This document shows positions 1 through 6,306 of a stretch of 6,638 nucleotides of DNA, piece after piece; the stretch's first letter is position 1, and every line of letters starts with the position of its first letter. Source of the stretch: Holophagaceae bacterium (GTDB lineage: Bacteria > Acidobacteriota > Holophagae > Holophagales > Holophagaceae); assembly GCA_025353305.1 (NCBI GenBank), contig JANXQX010000078.1:1-6638 (forward strand), written 5' to 3'. The notes below the pieces were generated by a model, which worked only from the letters and a program-made list of their open reading frames with translations, did not search any database and was not told where the DNA came from. Position numbers and translations under genes: made by a program.

Positions 1-662
1 CAGAGCAGGCCATAGGTGATCTGCAGCCGGTCCTTGCGGTGATCCCTCGAATACCCGAACCGCGCCAGCGGGCAGTGCTTCCCCTCCATGTAGGAGGACG
101 ACACGTCGTAGAGCACCAAACAGCCATTGGTCAGATGCTTCCTGGCCAGGGCATCCTCGATCTTCCCCTGCCGCGCCACCAGCCAGTCCATAGCCGCATA
201 CAGTTCGTTCTCGTCAGCCCCTTCCACCCCAAGCACCTGCCCCAGCGTGGAGGATCGGCTTCCTTCCGCCAGCAGCCCCGACAAAGACAACTTGCTCCCC
301 GCGTGCAGCACCCGCCCTGCCACCAGCGCCATCGCCAAGTCCTTCTCCCGGCTCTTTCGCGTGGCAAAGATCCGGTCGAGGCCCAACGCCCGCATGGTCC
401 CCACCACCGCTGCCACATGGCCATGAGGGCGGACGAACGCCAGCTCGACTTGCTCCGCTGCGGGGGCCAGCACCTCGCCCTTCAGGGCCAGGCGCAGAAC
501 TTCCACTGCGGCATCAGGGAGCATGGAGAGATTTGCTACCGTGCGGTTCTGAACCCGCCCATCCTCGCGGAAGGAATGACGGAGCAGGTGCGATCGATAG
601 ACCTTGTCACCGACTTTCTTGGTGATCGTGGCGACATGGACAGAGAGGTCGGATAGGTTCAT
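1..662 (-). CDS. IS1634-family transposase, N-terminal part (runs off left edge)
   Basis: The minus strand is open without a stop from an ATG at 660-662 to the window edge, giving 220 codons of an incomplete gene. The visible protein has the N-terminal pattern of IS1634-type (IS4-like DDE) transposases: a stretch with REDGRVQNRTVANLS near residues 32-46, then PHGHVAAVVGTMRALGLDR at 79-97, then VLYDVSSSYMEGKHCP at 183-198 followed by LARFGYSRDHRKDRLQITYG. D186 in YDVSSSY is the expected first catalytic aspartate of the RNase H-fold core. The other catalytic residues would lie beyond the edge, since family members are usually well over 500 residues. GGGG just upstream of the ATG can act as ribosome binding site. 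The gene is divergent from the IS5-type gene at 775. Recognition is from remembered family motifs; the family call is firm, the subgroup is not. Confidence 0.87.
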   Translation of the reverse strand, partial: MNLSDLSVHVATITKKVGDKVYRSHLLRHSFREDGRVQNRTVANLSMLPDAAVEVLRLALKGEVLAPAAEQVELAFVRPHGHVAAVVGTMRALGLDRIFATRKSREKDLAMALVAGRVLHAGSKLSLSGLLAEGSRSSTLGQVLGVEGADENELYAAMDWLVARQGKIEDALARKHLTNGCLVLYDVSSSYMEGKHCPLARFGYSRDHRKDRLQITYGLL

Positions 663-760
663 GCCCCAAATATAGGACTACAAGCCCAGCAGTCAAGACC
701 ATATTCTGTCTACAAAGTGCAACCTTCAATCGCATCAAAGCTATATCTCGCGTGCATCAA
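1..760 (-). mobile_element. IS1634-type insertion sequence, 5' portion
   Basis: This covers the partial IS1634-type transposase plus its roughly 100-nt leader. The element's outer end should lie between the transposase start (662) and the first recognisable IS5 coding sequence (about 780). I cannot place the terminal inverted repeat because the other end lies outside the window. AT-rich sequence at about 695-745, with TCTACAAAG at 709-717, is the likeliest area. The right coordinate is approximate. Confidence 0.55.
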
Positions 761-774
761 GGCCCGAAATCCAT
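663..774. other. Intergenic junction between two divergent transposase genes
   Basis: This 112-nt stretch separates the minus-strand IS1634-type gene from the plus-strand IS5-type gene. It should hold the leader and terminal repeat of the IS1634-type element and the breakpoint into the IS5 element. The frame of the IS5 gene is open upstream to a TAG at 673-675, but the extra codons do not resemble an IS5 transposase N-terminus. A perfect 10-nt palindrome TCCATATGGA (770-779) overlaps the ATG. I see no convincing promoter. Confidence 0.5.
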
Positions 775-1987
775 ATGGAACTTCAGTCCGGGCTGCACCT
801 GCTCAAGCACACCTACGCCCTGTCGGATGAGGACGTGGTGAAGGGCTGGGTCGAGAACCCGTACTGGCAGCACTTCTGCGGGGAGGTGATGTTCCAGCAC
901 CATTTCCCAATCAATCCCTCGCAGATGACGCGCTGGCGCAAGCGCATTGGCGAGAAGGGCGTGGAGAAGCTGCTGCAGGCCACGATCGACGCGGGGAAGG
1001 CCACGGGCACGATCACGGAGCAGAGTTTCGAGAAGGTCATCGTGGACACGACTGTGCAGCCCAAGGCAGTGCAGCACCCGACCGACGCCCGCCTGTACCG
1101 GAAGGTCCACGCCGCCATGCTGCGCATCGCGGGGGCCGAGGGCATCAAGCTTCGGCAGAGTTACCGGAAGCTCATGGAATGGGGCATTCGCAAGCATGGA
1201 GGCTACGCGAAGGCCAAGCAGTTCAAGCGTGCGAGGAAGGTGCTTCGGAACCTGAAATCGATGGCGGGTCGCGTGATGCGGGATGTGGAGCGGAAGATCG
1301 ACGACGCGGCCTTCCAGAAGCACAAGGGCACGCTGATCCTGTCCGAGTTGATCCTCACGCAGAAGCGCACGACGAGGGGCAAGGTCTACAGCCTGCATGC
1401 GCCCGAGGTGGAATGCATCGCGAAGGGGAAGGCGCACAAGCCCTACGAGTTCGGCGTGAAGGCCAGTCTCGCGGTGACGCACAAGGAGGGGTTCGTGGTG
1501 GGCGCCATGAGTTGCCCAGAGAACCCCTACGACGGCCACACCCTAGAACGCCAACTCGATCAGGTTGAGCAACTCACAGGCCAGATGCCAGCCACGATCT
1601 TCGTCGACAAGGGATACAAGGGCCACGGCGTTGATCCTGGCCGAAGCGCAGTCCTCATCAGCGGCACCCGCAAGCTCAGCAAGCTGCTCAAACGGGATCT
1701 ACGGCGGCGAGCCGCCATCGAACCAGAACTGGGCCACATGAAATCAGACGGACTGCTCGGGCGGAACTTCCTCAAGGGAGTGGTCGGAGACGCGCAGAAC
1801 GTCATCCTCTGCGGTGCCGGGCACAACATGAGGAAGATCCTGGCCCACCTCAGGGCCCTTTTGCGCCTTCTTATGGGCGAGCCCAGGAAGGCCATCCAGG
1901 CCCTCATCGCCCTGCTCGAAGCCGAAGCAAGCCCTCAGCAGGCCCTCACCGCAGCCTGATCGCCCGAGATGGGTTTTTCAGGGCCGA
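760..1987 (+). mobile_element. IS5-family insertion sequence remnant, right end present
   Basis: The element comprises the truncated transposase and its right end. After the TGA at 1957-1959 comes GGGTTTTTCAGGGCCGAC (about 1971-1988), which looks like an IS5-type terminal repeat, followed by CTAA (1988-1991), a plausible 4-bp YTAR-type target duplication. No convincing matching left repeat is seen in the window. A weak resemblance at 761-774 (GGCCCGAAATCCAT) is discussed in the findings. The left boundary given is approximate. Confidence 0.6.
775..1959 (+). CDS. IS5-family transposase, N-terminally truncated (probable pseudogene)
   Basis: This 394-residue frame matches the IS5-family transposase group with the signature GLHLLKHTYALSDEDVV (residues 6-22), WVENPYWQHFCGE (25-37), then DTTVQPKAV (91-99), PTDARLY (102-108), YEFGVKASL (224-232), NPYDGHTL (250-257), FVDKGYKG (276-283) and RRRAAIEPELGHMK (310-323). 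D91, D278 and E316 are the expected DDE triad, so the catalytic domain is intact. Full-length relatives have about 60 more residues before the GLHLLK segment, including a helical N-terminal domain. Here the ATG falls directly in front of that segment and the upstream frame shows no homology. I infer loss of the 5' end through the neighbouring IS1634-type insertion. The ATG is a default start, with no clear Shine-Dalgarno. Activity is doubtful because the N-terminal region and left inverted repeat are missing. Confidence 0.85.
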   Translation: MELQSGLHLLKHTYALSDEDVVKGWVENPYWQHFCGEVMFQHHFPINPSQMTRWRKRIGEKGVEKLLQATIDAGKATGTITEQSFEKVIVDTTVQPKAVQHPTDARLYRKVHAAMLRIAGAEGIKLRQSYRKLMEWGIRKHGGYAKAKQFKRARKVLRNLKSMAGRVMRDVERKIDDAAFQKHKGTLILSELILTQKRTTRGKVYSLHAPEVECIAKGKAHKPYEFGVKASLAVTHKEGFVVGAMSCPENPYDGHTLERQLDQVEQLTGQMPATIFVDKGYKGHGVDPGRSAVLISGTRKLSKLLKRDLRRRAAIEPELGHMKSDGLLGRNFLKGVVGDAQNVILCGAGHNMRKILAHLRALLRLLMGEPRKAIQALIALLEAEASPQQALTAA

Positions 1988-1991
1988 CTAA
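1970..1991. repeat. Probable IS5 right inverted repeat and CTAA target site
   Basis: The T-rich segment GGGTTTTTCAGGGCCGA lies 11 nt past the IS5 transposase stop and ends next to CTAA, a sequence of the kind duplicated by IS5-family insertions. The TAA stop of the minus-strand TPR gene starts at 1994, so the insertion sits immediately outside that gene. The partner repeat is not visible, so the exact tip is inferred. Confidence 0.5.
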
Positions 1992-3074
1992 TTATGATGC
2001 TGAATGATTCTGGAACTCGGGCTTTTTCTTGGCCAAGACAAACGGAAAGCCCAGTGCCTTTTGGTAGGCTTGGCGTTCGGCCAGAGGTAGGGCAGTGTTG
2101 GCGGCCAGCTGGATGAATGATCCCCTGATCTTCCTTTTATCCTTGTCGCGGGCGCAGCGGTAGGCTGTCAGGAAAGAACCGATGGCATCTTGTTCCAGAC
2201 CCATAGCACTGGAAAGTGTTCCGTATCGCAGCCAGGTATTCGGATCCTCAGGCCCTAACTCAAAGACATGCGGCAAGAGACTTCTGGCGACATCAGGCTT
2301 CCCGGCCTTGGCCAAGGCTAGGGAGTATCTAATGGAGATTGCAGGGTTCTGGGGATCTTCTCCACAAGCTGCCTGGTAAGCCCATTGAGCCTCTGGCCAT
2401 TGCTGCTTTCCGACGGCCTTCAGGCACGCCCTCATGTGCTTCTGGGCCAGCGCCTTGGCCTTGCGGGACACAACGGCTGCAGAATGCTCACGGGACCGTT
2501 TGGACAAGGCTTCCTGCGCCAAGCGGAATTCCAGTTCGGACGGATTGAAGGCCGCCTTGAGCACATTCTCCACAAGCTGTTGCGTGGGGATCACTTGTTC
2601 GTGGCTTCCAGCGGTGGCTGGTCCCCAGAGTCCATGCCACACCCCACCCACGCAACTGACGGTGAACAGAAGCATGCGGATAGCAAAGTAGAACATCACC
2701 AGTGAGATGACTATGGCGGGCAGGTTGCTGTCGAAGAGGCTGAATCTTCGAATACCGCTGAAAAGGCCACTGAACAATGCCTGCCATCTCTTTGAACGCT
2801 CGCGGGCTCTCCGCTCCTTCTCTAGGCGTCTAGCTTCGCGGGCCTTCTTGGTCGCCTCGGCCTTGCGCAAATCCTCCTCGGCTCGGCGTTGATTCTCTAT
2901 TTTCTTTTGCTCATTTGTGTTTTGAAGGCAGAAGTCCCTTGCTTCGATCTCTGTGCAGAATCGCTGCAATTCCGTGGCCCAGATCTGGATCGGCCCCTCA
3001 CCGCAACCGTCGCAATCGTTCAGGTTGCGGCATTCCGTTCCGCAAGTCAGGCATTTGTTGATCAGGGTGATCAC
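1992..3074 (-). CDS. Zinc-ribbon/coiled-coil/membrane/TPR-like protein (fourth gene of signalling operon)
   Basis: I do not recognise a named family for this 360-residue protein, but its architecture is clear. An N-terminal CxxC...CxxC pair (C8, C11, C21, C24, with C15 between) looks like a zinc ribbon. Residues about 54-97 are a highly charged, Ala/Arg/Lys/Glu-rich helix, probably coiled coil. A hydrophobic segment follows (about 118-150, with NLPAIVISLVMFYFAIRML and more), either one span or a tight hairpin broken by R133. The C-terminal half (about 205-320) is helical with TPR-like pairs, for example WPEAQWAYQAACGEDPQNPA (226-245). The basic stretch before the membrane suggests a cytoplasmic N-terminus. 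The GTG start (3072-3074) is supported by GAGGGA (3080-3085) five nt upstream. It lies 33 nt after the phosphatase gene. By context it could be the membrane sensor, anchor or substrate of the kinase/phosphatase pair. Confidence 0.8.
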   Translation of the reverse strand: MITLINKCLTCGTECRNLNDCDGCGEGPIQIWATELQRFCTEIEARDFCLQNTNEQKKIENQRRAEEDLRKAEATKKAREARRLEKERRARERSKRWQALFSGLFSGIRRFSLFDSNLPAIVISLVMFYFAIRMLLFTVSCVGGVWHGLWGPATAGSHEQVIPTQQLVENVLKAAFNPSELEFRLAQEALSKRSREHSAAVVSRKAKALAQKHMRACLKAVGKQQWPEAQWAYQAACGEDPQNPAISIRYSLALAKAGKPDVARSLLPHVFELGPEDPNTWLRYGTLSSAMGLEQDAIGSFLTAYRCARDKDKRKIRGSFIQLAANTALPLAERQAYQKALGFPFVLAKKKPEFQNHSAS

Positions 3075-3079
3075 GCGAG

Positions 3080-3085
3080 TCCCTC
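3080..3085 (-). promoter_or_regulatory. Shine-Dalgarno of the TPR-like gene (supports GTG start)
   Basis: GAGGGA on the minus strand lies 5 nt upstream of the GTG at 3072-3074, within the 33-nt gap after the phosphatase stop. It supports a GTG start for a protein beginning MITLINKCLTCG. Confidence 0.6.
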
Positions 3086-3107
3086 GTGTCCATGAGACTG
3101 GAACAAT

Positions 3108-4235
3108 TTAGAGTCCCTTGGGTTCGGGATAGATGTCCGACAGGAAGTCCGAATCCAGTTCGAGCCTGTGGATTTCCAGCACCCGCCCTTTGCGCCTCCG
3201 CGCAATGCATGGGGTTCGCGCGTATGGACCACCTGCCTCCCGGCCCAGGCGATGACTGAGGGTATTCAGTGTGATGAGCCTGTTCGGCAGGTAAGCCGGG
3301 TGCAGGTCAAAACGGTCTTCGGCATGGTCGTGGCCGCGAATCAGGCAGTTAACGGGCCGATCCAACACGTGCTGAGCCAGGGTACAGAAATCAGCTAAAT
3401 CCAGGTACCCGAACTGGCAACCCCGGCTGCTGCGGTTGGGTAGCTTTCTTGGCGCTCTCTGGGAGGCCCTGGTCCATACGAAGTCCTGGAGACATTCCGG
3501 ACGCTCCAGATCCTGCTTCGTGAGGATAGAAGCATGGAGGTCCGTGTGGGGAAATCCTCCATGGGCCACAAAGAGCCCATCATCTAGGAATACCGCTCTG
3601 GGGGCTTGTGCGAAAACGCTTCGAAAGAGCTCGGCCCCTGGTCCCACACCTCGCCCTGACGCATGGTGGTTGATCCAATCCGAGAATTCAGCCGGGCTTA
3701 CACCAGATGAGTAGCCCCCCTGCCCGAGAGACAACGCTTCATCATGATTGCCTGCGATGAGGGCGATGGTTCCAGGATGACGCAATGCCTCCCGGATGAC
3801 CCTGGAGAACACTTGGAAGCCATGCTCACCGTCGTCTACGAGGTCGCCTAGGAAGACAATATTTCTCGTGGCAGGAGCGGGTGTGGCCTCCTTGATGTGA
3901 TGAAGCGCCATCTCCAAGGCCAGGAGGTCTCCATGCAGATCCCCGACGAACCAGAGATCCTCCGGAATGGCGGCGTGAGGTACGACAACAATGCGCTCGG
4001 AGGCCTCTCGGAATGAGTCGAACAGCCAGGGGCCATGAAGGCCCCGCTCGAAGGCTGCCGTGAATTCATCAGCGGATTTCTTGGTATGGATCCTTCGCAG
4101 ATCTGAGTGGACACAACTTAGGATCTCTTGGCCCGCCCTCGCATCAATGGCGATGATTGTGACCTGGACTGGCCAATCAGCTTGGAGGTAAAGCGATTCT
4201 GGTTCAGAGGGAAGCGCAGGGTGCTCTGAGGTCAC
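3108..4235 (-). CDS. PPP-family (PP1/PP2A-like) metallophosphatase
   Basis: This 375-residue protein carries the PPP phosphoesterase signature in order: GDLHG (98-102), GDLVDDG (130-136), GNHDE (162-166), AHGG (224-227) and RGHDHAED (300-307). By analogy with PP1, D99, H101, D131, N163, H225 and H302 are the dinuclear metal ligands and H164 the catalytic acid, so the site appears complete. In GDxVDRG the arginine that helps bind phosphate is D135 here. About 95 residues precede GDLHG, longer than in most bacterial PPP enzymes; residues 48-80 look helical and unassigned. No signal peptide is seen, so it is probably cytoplasmic. The start is a GTG at 4233-4235, 6 nt after the kinase stop, with only a weak GAGA-type ribosome site, suggesting translational coupling. 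Inferred role: removing phosphates placed by the adjacent kinase. Asymmetric Ap4A hydrolase or another phosphoesterase function cannot be excluded. Confidence 0.88.
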   Translation of the reverse strand: MTSEHPALPSEPESLYLQADWPVQVTIIAIDARAGQEILSCVHSDLRRIHTKKSADEFTAAFERGLHGPWLFDSFREASERIVVVPHAAIPEDLWFVGDLHGDLLALEMALHHIKEATPAPATRNIVFLGDLVDDGEHGFQVFSRVIREALRHPGTIALIAGNHDEALSLGQGGYSSGVSPAEFSDWINHHASGRGVGPGAELFRSVFAQAPRAVFLDDGLFVAHGGFPHTDLHASILTKQDLERPECLQDFVWTRASQRAPRKLPNRSSRGCQFGYLDLADFCTLAQHVLDRPVNCLIRGHDHAEDRFDLHPAYLPNRLITLNTLSHRLGREAGGPYARTPCIARRRKGRVLEIHRLELDSDFLSDIYPEPKGL

Positions 4236-4241
4236 GGTGTC

Positions 4242-5528
4242 TCAGTCAAGGTGAATGACCATGGGCAATTTATAGACGCCCTTGGCGGTGCGCCCGACGC
4301 ACACCCGATCTCCATCTGCAAGTTGGGTGCGACCACTCACCATTTTTCCATTTAGGATGGTCTCGTTGACTGCGTCGGGGTTGGGGACCACCCACCAGGG
4401 GCCTTCCGGAGCCTTCTCCAGTGTGAATTGGTGGGTATCGGCGAACTGTACTTCCTCGCCGAAGGCTCCCAGCAGATGCTTGCCGACTTCGGTGCGGATG
4501 CTCAATGTCAGCATGCCGAGGGGATGAACGATACGGATGGACCCTGCGGTGGAAAGTTCAGGGGCAGGCGGTCGGGGCACAACAGGGGAGCCTATTGGTA
4601 CCTTCAGTGGCGGTACCACGATCGGGAGGTAGAGGGGATCAGACGATGCAATTGGCGTGTCCTTCAACAGCACCAGTCGAAGCTCGTCCACGGTGGGCCG
4701 TTTGGACGGGTCGGGGCAAAGGCAGTTGTGGATAGCCTTCGCTAGTGGATTCCAGGCATAAGGGCTGAAATCAGGAACCGGGGCGCTCCATGAAAGCACC
4801 GCTTTCTGATAATCCTCCTGCTCATCGCTGGCGTAGGGGTGAGAGCCTCTGAGCAATTCCAAGAGCATAAGACCGCAGGTGAACATGTCGGAGGCGGGCA
4901 GAGGTGCTTTTCCCAGAAGATGTTCGGGAGAAAGATAGTTGGGGCTCCCCACATAACCTTGAAAACCGTCCCAGGCGGCGCGCCGATCGGACAGGATCGA
5001 AAAATCCATGTCGATCACCTTGAGGATGAACCCTACTCCGATGGATGCGTCCTCGAACAGTTGGATGTTCTCTGGCTTGAGATCCGAGTGCACGATGCGG
5101 GCCTGGTGCAATGCCGAGATCCCACCCAGCATGACTTTCGAGAGCGTGAGGCGACGTCCCATCGGCAGGTAGGCTGGATCCTCATGCAGTCGATCCAGGA
5201 TCCCCCGAAGGTCGCTGCCGTGCTCGACGAACTCGAACACCTGGAAGTAGCAGGTGGCTCCAAACAAATCCGTCTCGAAGAAATCCAGCAGCTTGTATGT
5301 GAAGCGTTTGGCCTCCGAAGTTTCGATTCGCCTTTTCAATTCATCCTGTTGCGCTACGTAGCTCTTGAACCATGGAACGGTAGGCGACGGGGATTTGTAC
5401 TGCTTAAAGAACACCCGCTCACCTGAAGGTGCTGCGGCCTCGTAGGCAATGGCCATGGCGCCTCGGTTCAGGCAACGTCCTACCGTGTACCCGTTGACCT
5501 GGTCACCAACTTTGAGGATTCGTACCAT
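4242..5528 (-). CDS. Ser/Thr protein kinase with C-terminal FHA-like domain
   Basis: This 428-residue protein has an N-terminal Hanks-type kinase domain (about 12-290). Visible elements are a glycine-loop remnant NRGAMAIAY (21-29), the ATP lysine K42 in FFKQY, the catalytic loop HSDLKPEN (147-154, D149 and N154), the metal-binding D175 in DMDFS, SPE (200-202) in place of APE, D214 in DMFTCG, and R277 in KRPT. The loop has HSD instead of HRD, so it is a non-RD kinase, and DFS replaces DFG. A proline-rich linker (about 302-325) leads to an FHA-like domain (about 330-428) with VGK (348-350), DTHQFTLEK (364-372), NETILNG (388-394) and DGDRVCVG (405-412). No transmembrane helix is seen, unlike many PknB-type kinases, so it is cytoplasmic. 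A TGA lies in frame directly before the ATG, fixing the start. It lies between the VWA and phosphatase genes. I infer phosphotransfer to operon partners, with the FHA-like domain binding phosphothreonine or a partner. Confidence 0.92.
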   Translation of the reverse strand: MVRILKVGDQVNGYTVGRCLNRGAMAIAYEAAAPSGERVFFKQYKSPSPTVPWFKSYVAQQDELKRRIETSEAKRFTYKLLDFFETDLFGATCYFQVFEFVEHGSDLRGILDRLHEDPAYLPMGRRLTLSKVMLGGISALHQARIVHSDLKPENIQLFEDASIGVGFILKVIDMDFSILSDRRAAWDGFQGYVGSPNYLSPEHLLGKAPLPASDMFTCGLMLLELLRGSHPYASDEQEDYQKAVLSWSAPVPDFSPYAWNPLAKAIHNCLCPDPSKRPTVDELRLVLLKDTPIASSDPLYLPIVVPPLKVPIGSPVVPRPPAPELSTAGSIRIVHPLGMLTLSIRTEVGKHLLGAFGEEVQFADTHQFTLEKAPEGPWWVVPNPDAVNETILNGKMVSGRTQLADGDRVCVGRTAKGVYKLPMVIHLD

Positions 5529-5535
5529 TCACTCA

Positions 5536-5558
5536 CCAGCCTCATGTAATGAGGCCGG
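5536..5558 (-). promoter_or_regulatory. Hairpin overlapping the kinase ribosome-binding region
   Basis: On the minus strand CCGGCCTCAT and ATGAGGCTGG pair over 10 bp (one G-U) around a 3-nt loop TAC. The 3' arm ends 7 nt before the kinase ATG (5526-5528) and contains the GAGG most likely to serve as Shine-Dalgarno. A GGTGAG closer to the ATG partly overlaps the end of the arm. The structure could limit kinase translation relative to the VWA gene, or act as a processing site. No U-tract follows, so a terminator is unlikely. Confidence 0.4.
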
Positions 5559-5598
5559 CCCGGGAAGGTCGGCCACACGTCCGGTGCTGAAAACCCAT

Positions 5599-6306
5599 TC
5601 AGAGGGCAATGGTTTCAGCAGATTTCGAAACACTAGCAGCAAGCTGGCGGAGCGTTTCCTGAAAATTGGACCGGTCACCGGTGAAGCTGGCCAGCCCGGA
5701 GTCTCCGGGAACAGCGATGTACTCGGCCTTGTCAAGGGAGCCCAACTCGTTGTAGCAGGCCAAGTCGGGGGCAAAAATACTCAGGATGATCCGATTGCTC
5801 TGGACGGCATTCTGAATGTCCTGGAAGCCACCCCCTCTGGCTTCTGGGATGGCCATGTTGGGTTTGAAGGGCGCATCAGTGAAGATCACCACCACTCGTC
5901 CAGCAGTCGAGCGATATCGCCATCTCAGAGGGTCCTCAGGGGCATTCTTGTCTGTTTGACCACACGTGCTGACTTTATAGAGAGCGTCCAGCAAAGACTC
6001 GGGGATATCGCCCCCGCCGGCGGCTTCCAGACTTGCCAGTTGAGCCTTAAGCAGTGCTGCGTCACGCACGAATGGATTGTCGATGAACCAGGCATTGCCA
6101 TCCGCTTCCACATCCCGGTAGCCGACCACACGGGAACGCCAATCCCGAACGGGGCTGGCTTCGTTGCCGGTAGGTGAGACCAGTTGGTCAATGAACCCAC
6201 CTATATTCGTCTTGAGGGCATCGATGCAAGGCTGCATGCTCCCGGTGACATCCACCAGGAAAACGATGTCCACAACCCCTTTAACCTTTGGGCCTTGATC
6301 TGTCAT
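5599..6306 (-). CDS. VWA-domain protein with MIDAS motif (first gene of signalling operon)
   Basis: This 235-residue protein is almost entirely a von Willebrand factor A domain. The first strand VDIVFLVDVTGSM (12-24) carries the MIDAS motif DxTxS (D19, T21, S23). VVGYRDVE (60-67) and AAGGGDIPESLLDAL (95-109) follow, typical of VWA proteins of the DIVFLVDxTGSM type, then VVVIFTDAP (138-146) with the MIDAS aspartate D144. No signal peptide or membrane segment is present, so it is cytoplasmic. I chose the ATG at 6304-6306 because GAGGAG (6316-6321) lies 9 nt upstream; a longer frame to 6414 lacks a ribosome site and adds Cys/Pro-rich sequence unlike a VWA domain. The kinase gene starts 70 nt downstream. 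VWA proteins bind partners through a metal ion, so a scaffold or ligand-recognition role is likely. It resembles TerY only in general fold, not clearly in sequence. Confidence 0.88.
   Translation of the reverse strand: MTDQGPKVKGVVDIVFLVDVTGSMQPCIDALKTNIGGFIDQLVSPTGNEASPVRDWRSRVVGYRDVEADGNAWFIDNPFVRDAALLKAQLASLEAAGGGDIPESLLDALYKVSTCGQTDKNAPEDPLRWRYRSTAGRVVVIFTDAPFKPNMAIPEARGGGFQDIQNAVQSNRIILSIFAPDLACYNELGSLDKAEYIAVPGDSGLASFTGDRSNFQETLRQLAASVSKSAETIAL

Noticed and set aside
39..656. Long plus-strand open frame of 205 codons
   Set aside because: It lies antisense to the IS1634-type transposase, whose motifs are unmistakable; its product is Pro/His/Gln/Arg-rich with no domain.
757..1539. Minus-strand frame of 260 codons opposite the IS5 gene
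   Set aside because: It is a high-GC shadow of the transposase; its Leu/Arg/His-rich translation shows no motif.
4839..5426. Plus-strand frame of 195 codons inside the kinase gene
   Set aside because: It is antisense to conserved kinase motifs, with no ribosome site and no domain.
5536..5558. Rho-independent terminator between VWA and kinase genes
   Set aside because: The stem is not followed by a U-tract and the kinase start is 7 nt away; a translational or processing role fits better.
5449..6177. Plus-strand frame of 242 codons opposite the kinase start and VWA gene
   Set aside because: It spans a gene boundary antisense to two well-supported genes and has no recognisable domain.
5599..6306. 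Calling the VWA gene terY
   Set aside because: The fold and neighbourhood are comparable, but the sequence (DIVFLVDVTGSM, GGGDIPES) is not diagnostic of TerY and no other ter gene is present.
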